A stretch of DNA of 64,000 nt from Sneathiella chinensis (GTDB taxonomy: Bacteria > Pseudomonadota > Alphaproteobacteria > Sneathiellales > Sneathiellaceae). The position numbers and the translations under genes are program-made. How positions within the stretch are numbered: position 1 is the first letter of the stretch; every line of letters begins with the position of its first letter. The stretch is from the NCBI RefSeq assembly GCF_012720115.1, contig NZ_VNWN01000004.1, positions 248,001-312,000 on the forward strand. The letters run 5' to 3'. A model generated the notes under the pieces. That model worked only from the letters and a program-made list of their open reading frames with translations, had not been told where the DNA came from and searched no databases. Below are positions 55,083 through 62,734 of this stretch, piece by piece.

Positions 55083-55538
55083 TTAAATCTGAAGGTTCAG
55101 CGGATTGCCCGCAGGGCGTCCGGCCTGATCGGTTTCTTCCCCGGCGGCGGGATCGTTACCGTCATTGCCATAAGGGTTGGATGCCGCCTGAACAGCATCG
55201 CTGTCGTTCGCGTCAATCACGCCTTGCCCACTGGCGGGGGCAGCATCTGTGTTCGCACCATTGTTGGAGGCGGGAGACGCATCCCGTCTGTCTGTCGGGC
55301 GTTCCGCAGCGTTCGGATCGGTTCCTGTGCTGTCAGTCCCTTGCAGGGCGGTGACGGCCTCAAGGCTGATGGCGCCCCCTGATCCGGCAACGGGCGGAAT
55401 GACATTGGCCCGCGGCTGGTCTTCTGCCGGGCGGGACGGGGCCTCACGCTGTTCTGTCGCCTCCTGCGGGCGTTCTTGGGCACGGACAGGAGCAGATTGA
55501 ACAGGGGCTGACGCAAATCCGATGGAGAGGGCAGACAT
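55083..55538 (-). CDS. Hypothetical Ala/Pro/Asn-rich low-complexity protein
   Basis: 151 residues from ATG 55538 (GAAAGG upstream); a GTG at 55571 is a less likely start. It opens MSALSIGFASAPVQSAPV and continues as a disordered chain rich in Ala, Pro, Asp, Asn and Gln ending in GNPLNLQI. No membrane segment or recognised domain. The composition resembles the N-terminal half of the next gene, suggesting related or co-functioning proteins. A perfect CtrA-type site lies about 75-90 bp upstream. Confidence 0.6.
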   Translation of the reverse strand: MSALSIGFASAPVQSAPVRAQERPQEATEQREAPSRPAEDQPRANVIPPVAGSGGAISLEAVTALQGTDSTGTDPNAAERPTDRRDASPASNNGANTDAAPASGQGVIDANDSDAVQAASNPYGNDGNDPAAGEETDQAGRPAGNPLNLQI

Positions 55539-55611
55539 AAGGTGACCTTTCAGGAATAGGGGTGCCGTCAAAAAAATCTTCTAATACAGAATAAGATGGT
55601 AGAGAAAAAGC

Positions 55612-55627
55612 GTTAACGTCTTGTTAA
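55612..55627 (-). promoter_or_regulatory. CtrA-type binding site
   Basis: Minus strand reads TTAACAAGACGTTAAC, an exact TTAA-N7-TTAAC box. It sits about 75-90 bp before the start of the Ala/Pro-rich gene, in a short AT-rich intergenic region. Confidence 0.65.
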
Positions 55628-55646
55628 GAAATTGACTCAATTTTCG

Positions 55647-56840
55647 TTAATTCTCCTGCAGGTTGGCCACTTCCGCCGCGAATTGCTTCAATTCGTCTTC
55701 GGTGTTGTAATAATGGAAAGAGGCGCGGACGATCGTTTCCAGCCCGCGGCGGTCCATGTCAAAGCGGGTCGATGCCGGGCTGGAGGTGGACACGTTGATC
55801 CCGCGGGCGGCCAGTTTTTCCCGAATGTCTTCTGCCGAATACCGGTCGTGGGAAAAGGTCACCATGCCGCCCTTACGGGCGCCGATATCTGTCACGGTAA
55901 CATGGGGAAGGCGTTCCAGTTCTGCCCGTGCGGCTGCCGCAAGGGAACAGAGCCGTTCGGAACAGGCGGATGGTCCCTGTGCCAGATAGTAATCCACCGC
56001 AACGCCCAGCCCGATCACGGCGGCCACATTGAATTCCCAGTTTTCAAAACGCCGGGCATCGGATCGCATTGTGAAAGAATTGGCGCTGGTCCACTTGGCC
56101 CCGTGCAGGTCCAGCCACGGCGGGGTAAGCCGGTTCAGGAAGTCACCGCGCACATACAGGAACCCGGTTCCCCGTGGCCCGCGCAGATATTTTCGGCCCG
56201 TGGCGGACAGCATGTCACAGCCGATCTTTTGAACATCGAGCGGGATCTGCCCGACCGATTGGCAGGCATCCAGAAGATAGGGAATACCGTGTTTCCGGGC
56301 AACTTTTCCCACCTCTTCGGCCGGGTTGATCAGTCCGCCATTGGTCGGGATATGGCTGATGGAAATCAGCTTTGTCTGCGCGTCAATCCGGGCTTCAAGG
56401 GCAGCCACATCGATTTGCCCGGCGGCATCGCTGGGAATGACCTCAAGAATAACACCCTTGTCCTGAGCCGCCTGAAGGTAGGTAATGGCGTTACTGGCAT
56501 ATTCGGCTTCTGCTGTCAGGATTTTATCTCCGGCTTGAAGGTTCAGCCCGTGAAAGGCTGTCATCCATGCCGCCGTTGCATTTTCCATCAGGGCAATTTC
56601 ATCGCGTGAACAGTTCACCATTTCAGCGATGGCATCATAGGTACGCTCGAAGGCGGGCATGGCCCGTTTATGGGCTTCGTATCCGCCGATCTGCATTTCC
56701 AGATCCAGATGCTCGACCACGGCCTGATAAACAGGGCTTGGTATCAGGGAGGCACCCGCATTGTTCAGGTGAATACGGGTGCGGGTTCCCGGTGTGTCCT
56801 GCCTGACTTTTTCCAGATCAAGGTGTTCGCGTGATGTCAT
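55647..56840 (-). CDS. Class V aminotransferase (cysteine desulfurase-like fold)
   Basis: 397 residues from ATG 56840 with AGGGGGA about 6 bases upstream. PLP-fold type I: IHLNNAGASLIPSPV at the N-terminus, MENATAAWMTAFHG near 80, the ISHIPTNGG region near 160-168, YLLDACQSVGQIPLDV near 185 and the PLP lysine in SATGRKYLRGPRGTG (around residue 215). It resembles isopenicillin-N-epimerase/selenocysteine-lyase-like members. The FDMDRRGLETIVRASFHYYNTEDEL tail is usual. The substrate is not predictable; no Suf or Isc genes are near. Confidence 0.87.
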   Translation of the reverse strand: MTSREHLDLEKVRQDTPGTRTRIHLNNAGASLIPSPVYQAVVEHLDLEMQIGGYEAHKRAMPAFERTYDAIAEMVNCSRDEIALMENATAAWMTAFHGLNLQAGDKILTAEAEYASNAITYLQAAQDKGVILEVIPSDAAGQIDVAALEARIDAQTKLISISHIPTNGGLINPAEEVGKVARKHGIPYLLDACQSVGQIPLDVQKIGCDMLSATGRKYLRGPRGTGFLYVRGDFLNRLTPPWLDLHGAKWTSANSFTMRSDARRFENWEFNVAAVIGLGVAVDYYLAQGPSACSERLCSLAAAARAELERLPHVTVTDIGARKGGMVTFSHDRYSAEDIREKLAARGINVSTSSPASTRFDMDRRGLETIVRASFHYYNTEDELKQFAAEVANLQEN

Positions 56841-57188
56841 GTTTTCCCCCTGTTTGTTTTCTGTCCGACCGCCTGTTCCCAAAGGCCTGTCCGGTTGTCC
56901 GGTTTCATTCTGTTCAAAAAAGGGACGGGGCGCAATTCCCGTCTGGCATGATCTGATTCTTGGCCCGGTTGGTTCCGGGGATTATCACGTCAGGAAGGGA
57001 GGTGGCGGGTGAGGCTGGAATAGCTCTCGGAAAGCACGGCATTCCTGTGGTTTTGGAGGGGGGCCAAGGGCGAGAGTCCGCTTGCGTATATTGCTCCGTT
57101 TTCAATTCTATTTTCAGGGGTAACGCATGGGAAACTGCGCTTTGCGATGAGGGTGTGCTGTAAATTTTGCACTGCAATAAAAAATCCG

Positions 57189-57216
57189 TTGACAGGGGGC
57201 GGCGGATATCTAGTAT
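57189..57216 (+). promoter_or_regulatory. Promoter of serC-serA
   Basis: TTGACA at 57189-57194, 16 bp, TAGTAT at 57211-57216. The predicted start near 57223 coincides with the 5' edge of the leader RNA. Confidence 0.7.
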
Positions 57217-57223
57217 CGGCGGC

Positions 57224-57270
57224 GGGCCACATCCCCCCACCGGGATGCTCTAAACTGGAAGGTTTAGCTA
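57224..57270 (+). ncRNA. serC leader RNA motif
   Basis: Two short hairpins fill the 50-nt leader: CATCCC (57230-57235)/GGGATG (57242-57247) and CTAAAC (57250-57255)/GTTTAG (57262-57267), whose loop contains most of the GGAAGG ribosome binding site. This arrangement and position match the serC motif, a candidate cis-regulatory RNA reported by comparative genomics upstream of serC in alphaproteobacteria. Its ligand is unknown. Confidence 0.7.
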
Positions 57271-57272
57271 AC

Positions 57273-58442
57273 ATGACAGAACTTATGCGTCCGGAGAGAC
57301 GCCCCAACTCTCCTTTGTTTTCATCCGGCCCGTGTGCGAAACGCCCCGGATGGTCTCTCGAAGCTCTCAATAATGCTTTTCTTGGTCGTTCCCACCGCGC
57401 TGCGGAAGGGAAGGCTCGCCTGAAATCCGTGATCGATCTGCAACGCGAACTGCTCGGTATTCCTGCTGATTACCGCATCGGTATCGTGCCGGGTTCCGAT
57501 ACAGGTGCCGTTGAAATGGCCCTGTGGTCCCTGCTGGGTGCGCGTCCGGTGACTGTCCTCGCATGGGAAAGTTTCGGCTCTGGCTGGGCAACCGATGTTG
57601 TCAAGCAACTGAAGCTGGACGATGCCGAGGTTGTAACCGCCGGTTACGGTCAGCTTCCTGACCTGAACGCGGTTGATTGGAAACGGGACGTGGTCTTTAC
57701 CTGGAACGGTACCACATCCGGTGTTCGGGTTCCGAACGCGGACTGGATTGCTGCCGACCGGGAAGGTCTGGCCATTTGCGATGCGACCTCTGCTGCGTTT
57801 GCAATGGACCTTGAGTGGGACAAGCTGGATGTTGTGACCTGGTCCTGGCAGAAAGTGCTGGGCGGGGAAGCCGCACACGGCATGATCGTCCTCAGCCCAC
57901 GGGCCGTTGAACGCCTTGAAAACTACACCCCGGCATGGCCTCTTCCGAAGGTTTTCCGCATGACCAAAGGCGGCAAGCTGATCGAAGGGATCTTCAAGGG
58001 TGAAACCATCAACACACCGTCCATGCTGGCCGTGGAAGATGCGTTGGATGCCCTGAACTGGGCGAAAAACCTTGGTGGCCTTGACGGACTGATTGCCCGG
58101 ACCAATGCCAACGCCAAGGCAATTTCCGATTTTGTCGAGAAATCGGACTGGCTGGATTACCTCGCCGAGAACGAGGCCTATCGCAGCCCCACATCCGTGT
58201 GTCTGAAAATTACGGATGACTGGTTTACCGGTCTTTCTGATGAGGATCAGTCAAAGGCGGCAAAGGAACTGGTGTCCATTCTTTCGAAAGAAGGTGTGGC
58301 GCTGGATATCGGTGCCTACAGGGACGCTCCGGCGGGTCTTCGGATCTGGGCGGGTGCCACTGTGGAAACAGCCGACCTGGTCGACCTGATGCCCTGGCTT
58401 GACTGGGGATATGCTGAACTCAAGAAGAATTTCTCAAATTAA
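57273..58442 (+). CDS. serC: Phosphoserine aminotransferase
   Basis: 389 residues from ATG 57273, after the leader hairpin carrying GGAAGG; the open frame runs back to 57147 but crosses the promoter. PLP fold type I of the alphaproteobacterial SerC form: [15 protein letters not shown] near 14, [20 protein letters not shown] near 69, and the PLP lysine in [14 protein letters not shown] (residue 194). It makes phosphoserine from 3-phosphohydroxypyruvate and glutamate. 26 bp before serA, so both first steps of serine synthesis share this leader. Confidence 0.95.
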   Translation: MTELMRPERRPNSPLFSSGPCAKRPGWSLEALNNAFLGRSHRAAEGKARLKSVIDLQRELLGIPADYRIGIVPGSDTGAVEMALWSLLGARPVTVLAWESFGSGWATDVVKQLKLDDAEVVTAGYGQLPDLNAVDWKRDVVFTWNGTTSGVRVPNADWIAADREGLAICDATSAAFAMDLEWDKLDVVTWSWQKVLGGEAAHGMIVLSPRAVERLENYTPAWPLPKVFRMTKGGKLIEGIFKGETINTPSMLAVEDALDALNWAKNLGGLDGLIARTNANAKAISDFVEKSDWLDYLAENEAYRSPTSVCLKITDDWFTGLSDEDQSKAAKELVSILSKEGVALDIGAYRDAPAGLRIWAGATVETADLVDLMPWLDWGYAELKKNFSN

Positions 58443-58468
58443 TCCTTCCCTCAACAAGGATCAGAAAC

Positions 58469-60046
58469 ATGGTAAAAGTACTTATCTCCGACAAGATGAG
58501 CCCCAAAGCTGCGGAAATTTTCCGTCAGCGCGGCATCGAAGTTGACGAACTCACCGGTATGTCACCGGAAGAACTGAAAGCCTGTATCGGCAATTATGAC
58601 GGTCTGGCTATTCGGTCCTCCACCACTGCAACGGCTGAAATCATCGAGGCCGCGACCAACCTGAAAGTGATTGGCCGTGCCGGTATCGGTGTGGACAACG
58701 TGGATATCCCAGCGGCAACGGCTGCCGGTATCTGTGTCATGAACACACCGTTCGGAAATGCGATCACCACGGCGGAACATGCCATCGCCATGATGTTCTC
58801 CCTGTCCCGTCATATCCCGGCTGCCGATGCGTCCACGCAGGCTGGCAAATGGGAAAAATCCCGCTTCATGGGTGTTGAGCTGTATGGCAAGACCCTTGGC
58901 GTGATTGGCTGCGGAAATATCGGTTCAATCGTTGCGGACCGGGCCATTGGCCTGAAGATGAAAGTGGTCGCCTTTGATCCTTTCCTCTCACCGGAGCGGG
59001 CGGCTGATCTGGGTGTTGAAAAAGTTGAACTGGACGACCTGTTCGCCCGGGCTGACTATATCACCCTGCATACACCGATCACGGACGGGACCCGGAACCT
59101 CATCAACGCGACCAACATTGCCAAGATGAAGGACGGTGTTCGCATCATCAACTGTGCCCGCGGTGGTCTGGTTGTTGAGGAAGACCTGAAAGCCGCCCTT
59201 GAAAGCGGCAAGGTTGCCGGGGCTGCGGTTGACGTGTACTCCGTCGAGCCGGCCAAGGAAAACGTCCTGTTCTCCCTTGAGAATGTGGTTTGCACACCGC
59301 ATCTGGGGGCGTCCACTACCGAAGCTCAGGTCAACGTGGCCATTCAGGTGGCGGAACAGATGGCCGACTATCTGTTGGTCGGTTCTGTGACCAATGCGCT
59401 GAACATGCCGTCCGTCACGGCAGAAGAAGCCCCGAAACTGAAGCCTTACATGGAACTGGCCAAGCAGCTTGGCAGTTTCGCAGGTCAGGTAACGGAAAGT
59501 GGCCTGAAGAAGGTTCATGTGGAATATGAAGGTCAGGCCGCCGGTCTGAACATCAAGCCGTTGACCGCCATCATTCTTCAGGGTCTGCTGGGTCCGCTCA
59601 TGGACAGCGTCAACATGGTCAACGCCCCGATCGTTGCCAAGGAACGCGGTATCGACGTGATGGAAAGCATCAGCGACAAGGCGGATGATTACCAGACACT
59701 GATCCGTCTGACGGTAACCACCGAACAGCGCAGCCGTGATATTGCCGGAACTCTTTATGGTGACAAGCGTCCGCGCATCGTCAGCATCAAGGGGATCAAC
59801 ATGGAAGCCGAGCTGGGTCCGCACATGCTGTATGTGACCAACCGCGACAAGCCGGGCTTCATCGGTTCGCTCGGATCGCTTCTGGGTGAGGCGGGTGTAA
59901 ACATCGCCACCTTCCACCTGGGTCGTCACGAAGCGCAGGGCGAGGCGATTGCCCTGATCGAGATAGATTCGTCTCTGGCGGAAGATACCCTTGAGAAAGT
60001 CCGTGCACTGCCTCATGTGGAGCAGGTCAAACCGCTGGCTTTCTAG
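58469..60046 (+). CDS. serA: D-3-phosphoglycerate dehydrogenase
   Basis: 525 residues, the long form. Substrate domain, then the NAD-binding GVIGCGNIGSIVADRA near 144-159. NCARGGLVVEEDL near 229 has the catalytic Arg of the family, and HLGASTTEAQ near 278-287 the catalytic His. An intervening ASB-type domain (320-450) is followed by a C-terminal ACT domain (MLYVTNRDKPGFIGSLGSLLG near 452-472) where serine feedback would act. Committed step of serine synthesis. A clean terminator follows. Confidence 0.97.
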   Translation: MVKVLISDKMSPKAAEIFRQRGIEVDELTGMSPEELKACIGNYDGLAIRSSTTATAEIIEAATNLKVIGRAGIGVDNVDIPAATAAGICVMNTPFGNAITTAEHAIAMMFSLSRHIPAADASTQAGKWEKSRFMGVELYGKTLGVIGCGNIGSIVADRAIGLKMKVVAFDPFLSPERAADLGVEKVELDDLFARADYITLHTPITDGTRNLINATNIAKMKDGVRIINCARGGLVVEEDLKAALESGKVAGAAVDVYSVEPAKENVLFSLENVVCTPHLGASTTEAQVNVAIQVAEQMADYLLVGSVTNALNMPSVTAEEAPKLKPYMELAKQLGSFAGQVTESGLKKVHVEYEGQAAGLNIKPLTAIILQGLLGPLMDSVNMVNAPIVAKERGIDVMESISDKADDYQTLIRLTVTTEQRSRDIAGTLYGDKRPRIVSIKGINMEAELGPHMLYVTNRDKPGFIGSLGSLLGEAGVNIATFHLGRHEAQGEAIALIEIDSSLAEDTLEKVRALPHVEQVKPLAF

Positions 60047-60083
60047 GTTTATTCCTCAAATAATCGCCTTTTGAAGGCACTGG

Positions 60084-60116
60084 AAAAAGCGGCGTTGTAA
60101 AATGCCGCTTTTTCTT
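60084..60116 (+). terminator. Terminator after serA
   Basis: AAAAAGCGGC (60084-60093) pairs with GCCGCTTTTT (60104-60113), with a U-rich tail. Confidence 0.9.
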
Positions 60117-60123
60117 GTTGTTC

Positions 60124-60151
60124 TTGTTGGCATAATGCCGCGAAATATGCT
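60124..60151 (+). promoter_or_regulatory. Possible hisZ promoter
   Basis: TTGTTG (60124-60129), 16 bp, TATGCT (60146-60151). The predicted start would leave a leader of only about 9 nt, so this is tentative. Confidence 0.35.
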
Positions 60152-60166
60152 TTATAGGCGCATGTG

Positions 60167-61306
60167 ATGAACAACTATTCTGAAAAAGGGCTGCTGCCTG
60201 CCGGACTGGCGGATATGCTGCCACCGACCGCGTCTGCCGAAGCCAGTTATACAGAAGCCCTGATGAAGGTCTTCACTGCGAACGGCTACCTGAGGGTCAA
60301 GCCTCCTCTCATTGAATTCGAAGAACATTTGCTGGAAGGTGCCGGTGCGGCGCTGTCCTCCAAGATGTTCCGGGTCATGGACCCCGTTTCCCATCGCATG
60401 ATGGGAATCAGGACGGACATCACCCTGCAGGTTGCCCGTGTGGCCACGACCCGCATGAAACAGGATCCCCGGCCGCTGCGCCTTTCCTATGCGGGGCAGG
60501 TGCTGCGCGTGCATGGTAGCCAGCTTCGCCCGGAACGCCAGTTCACGCAGGCCGGTGTGGAACTGATCGGGGCCTCCGAAATTGCCGCCGATGCGGAACT
60601 GATCCTGCTGGCGTCAGAGGCGCTGAACGCCCTGAACATTCCGGACCTGTCCGTTGACCTGACCCTGCCCACACTGGTCCCCGCCATTTGCGAGGAACTG
60701 GGTGTGGAAGAGGAAACAGCGGCAAAAGCGCGCCTTGCGCTGGATCAGAAGGATGCGGCGGTTCTGGATGATTTCGGGGATACCTTGTCTCCCATCCTGA
60801 TGGCGCTGCTGAAGGCGGCAGGCCCGGCGGCGGATGCCATGCGGCAGTTGCGGGCGCTGAACCTTCCGGGGCGGGCCGCAGAGCAGATTGCCGAACTGGA
60901 TCGCCTTGTCACCCTGCTGACAGAGGCATCGCCCGATCTGGTGATTACCATCGATCCCGGCGAATTCCGCGGTTTTGAATACCAGACCGGTGTCAGCTTC
61001 ACCCTGTTTGCGCGGAATGTACGCGGCGAACTGGGCCGGGGTGGCCGGTATCATCTGATTGACGGGGAACCGGCGACCGGTTTCACCCTGTTTATGGACA
61101 GCATCATGCGCGCTGCACCGCGCAGCAAGGGGCCGAAGCGGTTGTATCTTCCGTTTGGCACCTCCATGGAAACAGGCGCACAGTATCGCGCCGAAGGCTG
61201 GATTACGGTTCGGGGGTTGGCCAAGGCCGCATCCGATTCCGAAGAAGCAAAGCGGCTTGGCTGCTCACATGTAGTGAACTCGGGCGACGTAACAGAAGTC
61301 GCCTGA
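60167..61306 (+). CDS. hisZ: ATP phosphoribosyltransferase regulatory subunit HisZ
   Basis: 379 residues from ATG 60167 (GTG 60164 is also in frame). Resembles the catalytic core of class II histidyl-tRNA synthetase: GLLPAGLADMLPPTASAE at the N-terminus, RIMDP-like FRVMDPVSHRMMGIRTDITLQVAR near 66-88 and YAGQVLRVHGSQLRPERQFTQAGVELIG near 108-135. It lacks the HisRS anticodon domain and the C-terminal RAELGRGGRYD-type motif is degenerate (RGELGRGGRYH). HisZ pairs with the short HisG for the first step of histidine synthesis; no hisG is in this window. 32 bp before purA. Confidence 0.9.
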   Translation: MNNYSEKGLLPAGLADMLPPTASAEASYTEALMKVFTANGYLRVKPPLIEFEEHLLEGAGAALSSKMFRVMDPVSHRMMGIRTDITLQVARVATTRMKQDPRPLRLSYAGQVLRVHGSQLRPERQFTQAGVELIGASEIAADAELILLASEALNALNIPDLSVDLTLPTLVPAICEELGVEEETAAKARLALDQKDAAVLDDFGDTLSPILMALLKAAGPAADAMRQLRALNLPGRAAEQIAELDRLVTLLTEASPDLVITIDPGEFRGFEYQTGVSFTLFARNVRGELGRGGRYHLIDGEPATGFTLFMDSIMRAAPRSKGPKRLYLPFGTSMETGAQYRAEGWITVRGLAKAASDSEEAKRLGCSHVVNSGDVTEVA

Positions 61307-61338
61307 TTTAGGAAACCTGTATTAAGGACATTGAGACT

Positions 61339-62631
61339 ATGGCAAATGTGGCTGTTGTCGGATCCCAGTGGGGTGATGAAGGCAAAGGTAAACTGGTTGA
61401 CTGGTTGTCAGAACGGGCCGACGTTGTGGTGCGGTTCCAAGGCGGTCATAATGCCGGGCATACGCTTGTTATTGACGGAACAGTTTACAAACTGAGTCTG
61501 CTGCCGTCCGGCATTGTCCGGGGTGGCAAGGTTTCCGTGATCGGAAACGGGGTTGTGATTGATCCGTGGGCCCTGCTCAAGGAAATGGAAATCCTGCGCG
61601 GGCAGAATGTTGAAATCACGCCTGAATGCCTGAAGATCGCCGAAAACGCGACCCTGATCCTGCCGCTTCACGGCGAGTTGGATGCCCTTCGCGAAGATAA
61701 CACCGCCGCGGTCAAGATCGGCACCACCCGCCGGGGTATTGGTCCTGCCTATGAGGACAAGATCGCCCGCCGTGCCCTGCGTGTCAGCGACCTTTCAGAC
61801 CCGGACCTGATGGCCCGCAAGATCGAAACCCTGCTGATGCACCACAACGCCCTTCGCAAGGGTCTGGGTGCTGAACCTGTGGACGGCGCCAAGCTGCTGG
61901 CCGATCTGGTGGAAATTGCCCCGAAAATTCTTGAATTTTCCGACATTGTCTGGCGGACGCTGGATGAAGCCAAGCGGGATCGCAAGCTGGTTCTGTTCGA
62001 AGGCGCCCAGGGGGCCATGCTGGACAACGATCACGGGACCTATCCGTTCGTAACCTCTTCCAACACGCTGGCCGGGCAGGCCGCTGTGGGCAGTGGCGTC
62101 GGTCCGGGGGCTGTCAGCTATGTTCTGGGGATCACCAAGGCCTATACGACCCGTGTGGGTGAAGGTCCGTTCCCGACGGAACAGAAGAACGACATTGGCC
62201 GTGGTCTGGGTGAGCGGGGCCGCGAATTTGGCACCGTCACCGGACGGGAACGCCGGTGTGGCTGGTTCGATGCGGTCATGGTTCGTCAGGCGGTCAAGAC
62301 CGGCGGTATTACCGGGATTGCCCTGACCAAGCTGGATGTTCTGGATGGCATGGAAGAGTTGAAAGTCTGTGTTGGCTACCGTCTTGGTGACAAGACACTG
62401 GATTACTATCCGTCCAACATGGCCGATCAGGCCGCGGTTGAGCCGATCTACGAAACCCTTGAAGGGTGGAGCGAAAGCACTTTTGGTGCCCGGAGCTGGG
62501 ACGCCTTGCCGGCAACCGCCGTCAAGTATATCCGCCGGGTCGAGGAACTGATCGAGGCGCCGATCGCGCTTGTCTCCACCAGCCCGGAACGGGAAGACAC
62601 CATTCTGGTTCGGGACCCGTTCGCGGACTGA
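61339..62631 (+). CDS. purA: Adenylosuccinate synthetase
   Basis: 430 residues. GTP-binding [14 protein letters not shown] at residues 8-21, [10 protein letters not shown] near 36-45, [14 protein letters not shown] near 129-142, [22 protein letters not shown] near 220-241, RERRCGWFD near 305 and the C-terminal STSPERED with the GTP base loop. It condenses IMP and aspartate using GTP in AMP synthesis. Probably co-transcribed with hisZ; both pathways share the purine/AICAR link, which may explain the pairing (inference). Confidence 0.97.
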   Translation: MANVAVVGSQWGDEGKGKLVDWLSERADVVVRFQGGHNAGHTLVIDGTVYKLSLLPSGIVRGGKVSVIGNGVVIDPWALLKEMEILRGQNVEITPECLKIAENATLILPLHGELDALREDNTAAVKIGTTRRGIGPAYEDKIARRALRVSDLSDPDLMARKIETLLMHHNALRKGLGAEPVDGAKLLADLVEIAPKILEFSDIVWRTLDEAKRDRKLVLFEGAQGAMLDNDHGTYPFVTSSNTLAGQAAVGSGVGPGAVSYVLGITKAYTTRVGEGPFPTEQKNDIGRGLGERGREFGTVTGRERRCGWFDAVMVRQAVKTGGITGIALTKLDVLDGMEELKVCVGYRLGDKTLDYYPSNMADQAAVEPIYETLEGWSESTFGARSWDALPATAVKYIRRVEELIEAPIALVSTSPEREDTILVRDPFAD

Positions 62632-62680
62632 ACCGCTTCCGGCTGATGTGACGACCTGATTTTGTCAGGACAGAAAGAAG

Positions 62681-62716
62681 AAAACCCCCGCTTCCCTGTG
62701 AGGCGGGGGTTTTCTG
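62681..62716. terminator. Bidirectional terminator between purA and the histidine kinase
   Basis: AAAACCCCCGC (62681-62691) pairs with GCGGGGGTTTT (62703-62713). T-run on the plus strand and A-run on the other side serve the two convergent genes. Confidence 0.92.
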
Positions 62717-62734
62717 TTGTTCTGAGGCAAGTGA

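Larger units (their letters stand above)
56841..57272. other. Divergent intergenic region between the class V aminotransferase and serC (432 bp)
   Basis: No gene supported; an in-frame extension of serC to 57147 is open but lies upstream of the promoter and leader RNA. Contents: RBS of the minus-strand gene next to 56840, a TTGCA-c-TGCAA palindrome (57167-57177) just before the serC -35, the serC promoter and the serC leader. The stretch 56870-57160 shows nothing I can interpret. Confidence 0.6.

Noticed and set aside
55647-56840. Housekeeping cysteine desulfurase IscS/SufS
   Set aside because: No Fe-S assembly genes nearby and I see no conserved active-site Cys loop in the C-terminal third; kept as a class V aminotransferase of unknown substrate.
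57147-57272. N-terminal extension of serC to base 57147
   Set aside because: The extra residues include the promoter and leader hairpins and do not resemble SerC. ATG 57273 follows a ribosome binding site.
60167-61306. Histidyl-tRNA synthetase
   Set aside because: The anticodon-binding domain is missing and the catalytic motifs are degenerate; length and N-terminus fit HisZ.
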